Part shown: positions 56,535 through 64,000 of the stretch, one piece after another | How positions within the stretch are numbered: the first letter of the stretch is position 1 | Layout of the letters: each line of letters begins with the position of its first letter | DNA from: Tholera decimalis | Taxonomy: Eukaryota; Arthropoda; Insecta; Lepidoptera; Noctuidae | Length of the DNA: 64,000 nt | Direction: 5' to 3' | Assembly: GCA_943138885.2 (NCBI GenBank) | Contig: OW964552.2 | Coordinates: 20,414,390-20,478,389 of the forward strand | Notes under the pieces: generated by a model | What the model saw: the letters and a program-made list of their open reading frames with translations, nothing else | The model's database searches: none | Told to the model about the DNA's origin: nothing | Translations under genes and position numbers: made by a program

Positions 56535-57912
56535 CGTAGTTCAGTATAAACTTAAAATAAAATAACACGCAGCAATTCAACACAGACGAAAACACAAAAA
56601 CACATTTGACGAGTGACGTTGACGTAACATTGAACGAATGTCACGTATGATTTGTAGCGTCATTCACTTAACCAGTAAGTTGTTACTCGAAGCTTCATTT
56701 TTACTTGTGAAATTGAAAAAAGATACTCGTCACTTTTACTTGCCAATTAACGCTAATTGGCGAGTAACTAATCATCACTTTACTTGAGGATGGTGAAAGA
56801 AGCCCTTACAATGAAGGTACGACGTTTCAAGTTTAGGTACATACCTACGCGATATGAGATATGAAATCTTTCCTTCCTACTTTACCAGGCTTAGGACTCA
56901 GCTAAGAGTACGATGATGGTTATCAATGGTTGGTTACTTATTTAGGTATAATTATATGCAACATTAATTATATTTCAACTAACTGATTTACAATTATATT
57001 TTTTATGTGTAATATTTTTTTTTGCTTTATATATTAATTTGTTTTAGTTTTTTGTGCATTTTTTTTGGACGTTTGATTTTGTGAGTTTTGTGAGTCCTGA
57101 TTTGTATGAGAAAACAGCTTTACACATTTTACAATCTGCTTTGAAATCACCTTTATCGGTAAAGTGATCTCATGCCACACTTTTTAGGAGCCCTTATTTA
57201 CTAATTTATAAATTATGTAGAGAATTATCTACTACCTAACTAATACTAATAATTTACACACTCTTCTGAATATATTTACACATGGAAGTAAGAAAACATA
57301 CACTACAAAGTTAACTATGTACACATAAATAAAAACTATTACTATGCGTGTGTACCTACTATAAACTTTTTCAGATAAAAACAAACAGGTGTTTACCAAT
57401 TCGCAATCACAACACAACTGAAGTAATAAAAAATCAAAATATTGTCGACCTCGACCTATGCATGTACGTACATACCTACTTACACTAAACATCGTAAATT
57501 TCCTTCATACACGCAATAATATTCTTCTACATTAACAATCTTAAAGAACTCTTTGGTATGACAAAAAATGTAAAATTGTTAGGCAATAACATTATTACGC
57601 AATTATGTTCCCTAAGGACGTAGACATATTTATATTTTTTCCTAACTGAATGAATCGTCCGAGCGTTCACAGCACGAATGACGCTTCGGGTCCTGTCGTA
57701 AGCTGTCGGGTAGTTTCGGCGTGCCGATTACTGCCGATACCGCACGAACTGGCCGCTACCTTGTAGTAGCGGTTCGTATCGTATCGTACTGGTCCAAAGG
57801 TATGACGTCATACCTTCAAGGTATGACAGTATTTCGGTCTGTACCCGGGCTGCGTACTGGGAAGCTCATACTTGGTATATATACCTGTACCAGTATATAC
57901 GACTCATCTCTA

Positions 57913-58299
57913 CTTGACTAGAATTACTACTTAGATAGTTGAAAACGGCCGTCAATCTATTTTATTTATGAAGTATTTTTATTGGTTAAACTGTCTTATC
58001 AAAGCATTACTATAGAGTATCATTGCAAAATCAACTAGAAATGTAGCAGGTATCACCTCTACCATATTCTTTTGACATTGACTACAAATATGAAAATAAG
58101 TTGGCTGCCAAAATCGTAGTTATGAAATAGTATTTGTAATCCAATGAAACCGAAAAATATTTACGCGTAAAAATAATTACGGTATGCTTATTTCTTATGT
58201 TCTTGTTATTTGTCTGTTTAAGGGTGGCGTCGCCAATAGTGGCGTATTTACATTTGCAAATTCAAAAACATTTCATCATTTACTTTTTATAATTTTCAG
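57913..58299. promoter_or_regulatory. Upstream region of ISCA1 with a probable 5' UTR intron end
   Basis: TTATAATTTTCAG stands directly before the ATG at 58300, a good acceptor. The start codon therefore probably opens the second exon, and the promoter with a non-coding first exon lies upstream, possibly near 58220 (GGGTGGCGTCGCC). Inference from one splice signal. Confidence 0.45.
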
Positions 58300-60081
58300 A
58301 TGGCGACTAAAGTTGTGGCAAGTGCTACTGTAAGGGCGGTTAAGAAAAGGTTATTACCTTCACGGACTGCACTGGTCTTAACTCCTTCCGCAGTAAACAA
58401 AGTAAAAGAGATTATGGCAAAAGAGGAAGCAAAGGGATTTATTGGCTTAAAAGTTGGTGTTCGCCAAAGAGGCTGTAATGGTTTATCTTACACACTAGAC
58501 TATGCAAAAGGCAAGGATAAATTGGATGAAGAAGTCAAACAGGATGGTGTTACCATAATTATTGACAAAAAAGCGCAATTAACACTACTGGGTAAGTCAT
58601 ATAATTAAAACTAATGTAGAATGATAACCCCTTCTTCTTTGGTTTTGGTTTTCACACTTTGCCCGTGTGCTCTATTCTATGATTGACACTATTAGAGGTT
58701 TCTAATAGTATGCTTTTTATAATAATGATTCCATGCCATCAATAATGATTCCTCAGGAATTCGCTTATTGTGAGCTAGGATTAAATAATCCAATGAATGG
58801 ACTATGTCAGCAAGAATCTAAATTATAAACATATACTCTAAATACAGTTGCTTTTAATTAGGAAAAGCAGTAGAAAAATAAAAAACAAATCAATAAATAG
58901 TCAGCTTTGAAACAAGACTTATGTCTAATATATAAAAATAGTATGCCAAAACAACATTCTTGATTCTTTGGTAATTTCCATACCACTAATGATTGCCAAC
59001 TACATGTACATCACAGCTTGACTTTCTTCCATTTGTTTTAGGTCACAGAACTCTGCCTTGTTATAATTCTGCTATAATTAGTACATTATTTACAATGGTT
59101 ATTCTTTTGAAAACTTTTCAAGTGAAAGGGGCTATGTGATTATGAGAACATTTGCAGCATGAAAGATTCAGTGTTAAAAACAAGCTTGTGTGGAGAAACA
59201 AGCCCTTGGTCTATATAATCAAAGCTTGTGCCAGCGGCTTCGCCCGCGTGGAAAGTTTTTCCCGTGTAAATCCCGATCCCGTGGGAATTTCGCAAAATCC
59301 TTTCTTAGCGGATGCCTACGTCATAACATCTCCCTGCATGCCAAATTTCAGCCCGAACCGTCCAGTGGTTTGGGCTGTGCGTTGATAGATCACTATGTAT
59401 GTCAGTCAGTCAGTCAGTCACCTTTGAGTTATATATATTTAGATTCATCATCTGCTTCGCCTTTCCCCAACTATGTTGGCATCAGCATCCAGTCTCACTG
59501 GGTGCAGCTGAGTGACAGAATTTTATATGGTGCAACTATCTATCTGACCCCAATCCAGTAGCTGGGTAAAACAACATCCTTGGGTTAGACTGGTGACAGA
59601 TTTTATGGCCCTGAGTACTGGCAGAAATGGGTTAACATCTTTTCTGAGTTATGAAGGAATCTCAATATCTTAACCCCTCTCAAGTGTCAACGGTACAGTC
59701 GGTTTGATTTGCTTATTGAATGGTAAAATAGATAAGTCATAACGAAGCCAGGAAGGTATAATATATACCATGATAATGGCTATAAATTGCAGATTTTTTT
59801 TTTCTCACATGGGGTATTTCGACATGTGGGTGGCCAGACGTGCAAGGGGTTAATATGGTTACCCATCCACGTATTGACTTTGGCAAGCTTAATCTTGAAG
59901 ATTGACTAGTGCGAGTCTTATTATTTTGCCATGACCTCTGTGTGACTAATTTAACTATGTGCTCTTTTTAATTTCAGGGACAGAAATGGACTTTGTTGAA
60001 AACAAACTTTCAGCTGAATTTGTATTCAATAATCCCAATATAAAAGGCACATGTGGCTGTGGAGAATCTTTTAGTATATAA
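58300..60081 (+). CDS. ISCA1: Iron-sulfur cluster assembly 1 homologue, mitochondrial
   Basis: An A-type carrier that helps build [4Fe-4S] clusters in mitochondria. Two coding exons, 58300..58591 and 59978..60081, joined in phase 1 across a 1.4-kb GT-AG intron: 131 residues, against about 129 in vertebrates. Residues 1-25 are basic, a likely mitochondrial targeting sequence (MATKVVASATVRAVKKRLL). Then TPSAVNKVKEIM, GVRQRGCNGLSYTLDYAK with the first cluster-binding Cys, KKAQLTLLGTEMDF, FVFNNPNIKGTCGCGESF with the other two Cys. All three cysteines and the full length are present, so it is functional by sequence. The insect orthologue has also been discussed as the MagR protein; that role is disputed. 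Confidence 0.96.
59225..59440 (-). mobile_element. Lep1-type Helitron-like fragment in the ISCA1 intron
   Basis: GCCAGCGGCTTCGCCCGCGT and ATCCCGATCCCGTGGGAATT in the usual order, followed by a (GTCA)n run at about 59398..59420 before the far end. Both limits are diverged. Confidence 0.65.
59446..59660. repeat. Moth interspersed repeat (CAACTATGTTGG type) in the ISCA1 intron
   Basis: CCCCAACTATGTTGGCATCA, GGGTGCAGCTGAGTGACAG, TCTGACCCCAATCCAGTAGC and TTGGGTTAGACTGGTG mark a longer copy of the family seen at 18430..18585. Confidence 0.65.
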
Positions 60082-60635
60082 AATTAGTAGTGATTGACTA
60101 GTCTATAACTATATATTAGTTAATTTAAAAACATGTTGCGTTTGCCACCAACCATATAATTACTTAATTCTTATAATTATATTAAATTGAGAGCACTTTA
60201 AGCAAGTATGTAGAACACATTACCTTCTTATTGCACCTGTGCAAATACGTATTAATCATGATGCCTGTAAATAATAAATATAAAGTAGTGTTGAATCGGC
60301 AGCAACCCTAAATATTTAGATGAATCTGATACCTTAGTGAAGATAAATTTAAAATGTATATTACTGTAAATGATGATGTTAGTGAAAATTATGATAAATA
60401 AAAATAGTAAATAGATGGTGTATAGTTTTGTGTATATATATATATAGCTTTGTGTACTGAAAAAGAAATACATTGGCTATGATTATTTTTTGTTAATTTT
60501 TAGCAATTATAAAAAGTTTTATCTCTTCTCTCAATTTTTCATTGAATTACTATGGTAGTTAAAGTAGTCTTCTTGAAAACTACAATTGAGTGTTTAATTG
60601 ATTTAGGATAAAATAATGTGGGAATGACACTTATC
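60082..60635. other. ISCA1 3' UTR and downstream AT-rich DNA
   Basis: Several ATAAAT or AATAAA-like signals (for example near 60268 and 60398) could end the ISCA1 transcript. Contains a short (TA)n at 60434. No gene is recognised. Confidence 0.45.
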
Positions 60636-61280
60636 GCCCGGCGCCCACTATCGGCATCGGCACGGCTGAGGATTTTAGGTGATAAAAAGCTTTATACATT
60701 AACTTCATGGCAATAAAGTAGAAATTTCCATGATATATGATCGTAGTAACAAAAATACCGCTTCGGTATGCTGGAGGCTACTGCATCGGCAGCTTTGAGG
60801 CTGCTTCGGGATACTTCGGGATCCTTCGGTACGCCGCCGCCGGCGCCGAGGCTCCATGAAAGGTCTAAGCAAATGAACCGGACTTTCAAAATTTTCATAG
60901 ATCGCAAATCATTGAATAAATTTTTGAATTCACCGGACGTATATCGTTGCTTCCAAAGGCTGTTCACTCAAAATCTTCTCTTTGATTGATTAGATTTCTT
61001 CTTCAGCAAGAGCTGCTATGAGCACTAGATCCCAATCCACCATATTAAATACAACTCGGGCAACTAGCTTGTAACAATAACAACTCTGAGACTGTTTTGA
61101 AGAGAAATACGATATTGAGACGCTTCGGCAAGCTTGAGGACGGTGCGGCATGCTTAAGGACGCCTCGTCATCCCTAAGAACGTTGCAGCATGCCAAGACA
61201 TAGTTTCCGATAGTGTGCGCTTGCATGTAGGAATGCCGAAAGATCCCTTTACTTGCCGATGCCGATAATGAGCGCCGGGC
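60636..61280. mobile_element. Non-autonomous TIR element
   Basis: 27-base inverted ends, GCCCGGCGCCCACTATCGGC and, on the other strand, GCCCGGCGCTCATTATCGGC, both continuing ATCGGCA, two mismatches. Inside are clustered GCTTCGG/CCGAAGC-type subterminal repeats near both ends. No transposase is visible and no convincing target duplication was found (TTATC before, CTATC after). Superfamily left open. Confidence 0.7.
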
Positions 61281-62044
61281 CTATCTCAATGTATGAGGAC
61301 CTGTTTCACTATGTGTGAAACTCACCTCACAATATGAACTAAATTAATCTATACATATAAATAAAATTGAATTGACCATCAGTGATGTCAACATAACTGT
61401 TTTCTCAAGTTATTATATTTTTTGGAAAGCCATGCTCATAGATAATACACTAATAGTAATAGCCATGGTAGTGCGAATGAATTTAACCCTAAATGTCGTT
61501 TGACAATGTAGACAAATAAACACTGAAAACCCAGGATTGTCTTTCACTGCTAACTGTTGCCAAATTGGATTATCCCCTAGTTACATTGATGCATCTGTAC
61601 CGGTTATTGACTGCTTGGAGCTCTAACGTAAATGTATTGGGCAAGGAATTTACGTTTGACTTCAACTTCCGCAGAACCATTGAGTAAAGAGCTCAGACTG
61701 CAACCATAAGCTGGATATCCTATGTAAGGTAACTTCAGACCTGGACAGCTTTTGAACTTGTATAAAGTTTTGTTCCTGTACAGAATATGCAGTCACTTGT
61801 GGGACGGCAAAATACCAGCTTGCTGGATTTAAGCGGTTCGTTTGAACCATGTTTGAACGCAACCCGCAACCCTCCGTGGGTTCCAGTTCCGGTGGCCATC
61901 TGTGGTCTTTATCATCAGTTCCACTTCTCCAAATGGTGCCTGTAGAGATTACAGTTACAATTAAAATTGCCGAATCGCTGTATTTGAAGACGTCTTTAAA
62001 AAAGTAATTAAAAACCCGACTGCAACCTTATACTAAAACTAACT
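61281..62044. other. LINE and repeat debris, no gene
   Basis: Near 61780..61830 a diverged ICSHLWDG block recalls the LINE at 48302..49190. 61888..61950 (GGTGGCCATCTGTGGTCTTT) is an internal fragment of the ACCGACTTC family. Confidence 0.45.
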
Positions 62045-62194
62045 GAAAAGCTAATAAAAACAAGCCCATTTTAAATTAAATAAAAGTTGGAAGCAGGCGG
62101 GGCCCATACCATTATTATCGTTTCAAACTCAAATGGGTCCCGCCTGCTTCCAACTTTTATTTAATTTAAAATGGGCTTTTTTTATTAGCTTTTC
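62045..62194. repeat. Long hairpin, stem about 60 bp
   Basis: GAAAAGCTAATAAAAACAAG through AAGCAGGCGGG pairs with its near-perfect complement around a loop of about 25 bases (CATACCATTATTATCGTTTC and more). It is a fold-back or snap-back element. Confidence 0.85.
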
Positions 62195-62451
62195 TGTAAT
62201 GGACTACGAGCTTGCCGTGATTAGAATAAGTTTAATATATGTAAGATAGTTAGCATCAGAATAAGTTAGGACAATGAGTAGGGATTAACATGTACCTAAA
62301 TAAATAAGAAACGAATATGTTAAAACCATAATAGCTTGTTATACGTATTGTATATTGTAGAGTAACTTCGAGAAGTTTCCTTATACTAAGTCCGACAGGT
62401 CGAAACCTGTCCGAAAAGAGAAAGTTTTGTGCGTAAACAACTTGTCACGAC

Positions 62452-63354
62452 ATGCGATTCTCGCCCACTATTGGTAAATTTCTAAAAACATATCGTGGCC
62501 CTCACACGAGTTCGACCCTCGTGTCAAAGGATATAAGACGGCTGGATTTGTCGAGTAGTCGTCCCCCCGTCCTATTACCATGTAGGTACGGCAAGCCGAT
62601 CCCTTGGGAAAAGCAAGCCAAATACTTAGGCGTGGTCCTCGATAGACACCTCTCCTTCGCTGAGCACATAAAGCAGGCACGTTCGCGCGCCGCTTTCGCT
62701 CTAGGTAGGCTCCACTTCATTCTTAGCTCTCGCAGCAAGTTATCACTCAGGTGCAAGCTGCGTATTTTCACCGCGGTCATCGTCCTATAATGACCTACGC
62801 CTGCGTTGTTTTCGCACACGCAAAGCCCTACCTCCTCCACAAGATGCAGACCCTCCAAAACCGATTCCTCCGTAGAGTCACGGGAGCCCCCTTTTATGTT
62901 CGAAATGAGCTTCTTCACGTAGACCTCAAGATGCCCACCATCCAGCAGTTCATGAAACGCGTCTCCAAGCGTTTCTTTGAAACTTCAATCCAACATAGGA
63001 ATCCCCTTATCGTATCGGCCGCCCAATACGAACCCTCGCGTATCTCTAATTCGCCGACCAAGGCATACCCTAGTCACTCCCGATGACGCAATCACCCTGC
63101 TCCAAGAGAGCCGTAGGGAAACAAGTATTGTGGCACACAAACACAAAAACCGACCGTCCTTCCGTCCTCGCCGCCAAGGCCCGCCGCGACGTCCCCGTAA
63201 TAGTCCACCCCGACCCTTGCCAGAGCCAGCCCGCGACGCTGAGCCAGTAGCTTTAAATTTCCTTATTAATAATAATAATTATATGATCCAGCCTGTCCCT
63301 AGCCCCCTGCGTCGCCCTAAGCCGAGGTCCATACCCCACAGGGGGTGCCCTTAG
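62452..63354 (+). pseudogene. Jockey-clade LINE ORF2, C-terminal remnant
   Basis: The post-RT region of jockey elements: IPWEKQAKYLGVVLDRHLSF (62600..62660), SRAAFALGRLHFILSSRSKL, then in a second frame MTYACVVFAHA, LQNRFLRRVTGAPFYVRNEL, and in a third frame a Pro/Arg-rich tail. Frame changes occur near 62785 and 63000. The RT and endonuclease are missing, so it is a truncated and decayed copy. It is distinct from the LINE family at 30-33 and 48-49 kb. Confidence 0.8.
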
Positions 63355-63384
63355 CGTGTAGTCGCATAGTTTGTAAGTTTTTTA

Positions 63385-64000
63385 ATAAGCCCTGGCTGGA
63401 GGCTTTAATTAATTAATTAATTAAGGCAACCACAGGCAAGCCGCTGACAACCTCAGAGGTTGACCTGCGAGATGCCACACACAAAAAAAAATTAATCAAG
63501 TAGTCGTAGTATCCAACCAACCGGCTAAGAAGAAACACCTGAAGTGAAATAAGTAACAAGTCTGAAGAATATCAAGTGTAGTAGTGAAATAAGTAGTTCA
63601 ATGGTGAACGTAGACCTAGCCGCACCGCAGTCTCTACAGTCCCCGCAGTCATCGCTTTATGTTAATGGCCTCGCATATCTATAGTCTGGCAAACGAAAGT
63701 AGAGACTGGAAAAGCGCGGCAAATTTAAAAAATATCAGCATAGCAACCCCAATACTACTATGAAATACCTGGAATAACCTTATTTGATACTTTAGAATTA
63801 CTATCTATTTTATTTCATCGGAATAAAAATACAAAAGGTAGTTTAGGTAGGTAATAGTTTAGATATTGTGTCTTAATTCGAATTAAAAAGAAAACAACAG
63901 TATTCTAAAATAGTTCTGATTTATTCACTATATTCAAAATCTGAATATAAGACTTCCATGTGGAAAGTTTCATTAGTCACTGGAATGGTTTCCTACGTTA
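63385..64000. other. No gene recognised; end of window
   Basis: A (TTAA)n run at 63400..63424 follows the jockey 3' UTR. The rest is AT-rich without motifs I can name. Confidence 0.4.

Larger units (their letters stand above)
47805..56805. mobile_element. Two-gene PIF/Harbinger DNA transposon
   Basis: 30-base terminal inverted repeats (GGGCCTCTTTCACCATCC on the left, GGGCTTCTTTCACCATCC on the right, two mismatches) flanked by TTA (47802..47804 and 56806..56808), the Harbinger target. It encodes a HARBI1-like nuclease on the plus strand and a Myb/SANT-like protein on the minus strand, convergent, the standard Harbinger pair. Subterminal TTACTTG and GCGAGTA motifs could bind the Myb-like partner. 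Subtracting the LINE and copia insertions gives about 3.6 kb, a normal autonomous size. Confidence 0.92.
47642..57912. mobile_element. hAT element containing the Harbinger transposon
   Basis: Left end TAGGGATGAGATATACC, right end on the other strand TAGAGATGAGTCGTATATAC. Both flanks carry CTTGACTA (47634..47641 and 57913..57920), a perfect 8-bp hAT duplication. Removing the Harbinger insertion leaves about 1.27 kb of non-coding sequence with several GGTATG and CATACC subterminal motifs, so the original was a non-autonomous hAT. Confidence 0.85.

Noticed and set aside
60692..60967. 91-codon minus-strand frame
   Set aside because: It lies wholly within the TIR element and follows its subterminal repeats; no recognisable protein.
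1..64000. CRISPR array, operons or bacterial-type promoters
   Set aside because: No regularly spaced repeats; the genes are spliced and eukaryotic.

Overview
The window is eukaryotic, AT-rich, intron-containing nuclear DNA from an insect, almost certainly a moth or butterfly (Lepidoptera). This rests on spliced metazoan genes (Sec63, ISCA1) and on repeats I know as lepidopteran: Lep1-type Helitron fragments, tRNA-derived SINEs, a Dong/R4-type LINE, and LINEs with an FP-like ORF1. Most of the 64 kb is transposable-element DNA. Only three host or host-like genes were recognised: Sec63 (minus strand, seven exons at 18.2-26.0 kb, 3' part not found), a THAP-domain gene (plus strand, 26.7-28.3 kb, divergent from Sec63, apparently frame-broken) and mitochondrial ISCA1 (plus strand, 58.3-60.1 kb, complete in two exons).

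Left part, 0.2-18 kb: LINE debris and interspersed repeats, then a hAT-type element (2096-11788) with a perfect 8-bp target duplication. It has swallowed a degraded Transib (RAG1-like) transposase and a striking rearrangement: a 5.75-kb near-perfect palindrome (4525-10277) followed directly by a third, forward copy of its middle 0.5 kb. The fold-back point lies in a natural hairpin of a moth repeat that occurs six more times in the window.

Middle, 28-45 kb: decayed LINEs at 30.4-33.8 kb, a G/C-tract fold-back at 35.5-36.5 kb, then a stack of insertions. An older repeat (36.5-45.2 kb) is split by a LINE, whose (TAA)n tail received a Dong/R4 LINE, which in turn received a full-length CR1-like LINE with both ORFs (36858-42269).

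Right part, 46-58 kb: a hAT within a hAT (46172-47472). Beside it, a third hAT (47642-57912, 8-bp target duplication) contains a two-gene PIF/Harbinger transposon (47805-56805, TTA duplication). Inside the Harbinger transposase gene lie a truncated LINE (in an intron) and an intact Ty1/copia retrotransposon (49536-54039) with practically identical LTRs. This copia element is the youngest datable event here. ISCA1 follows, then a TIR element, a long hairpin and a decayed jockey LINE.

The genes do not form a pathway: Sec63 and ISCA1 are unrelated housekeeping genes, and the rest is a layered record of transposition. Target-site duplications and interrupted reading frames give the order of events.
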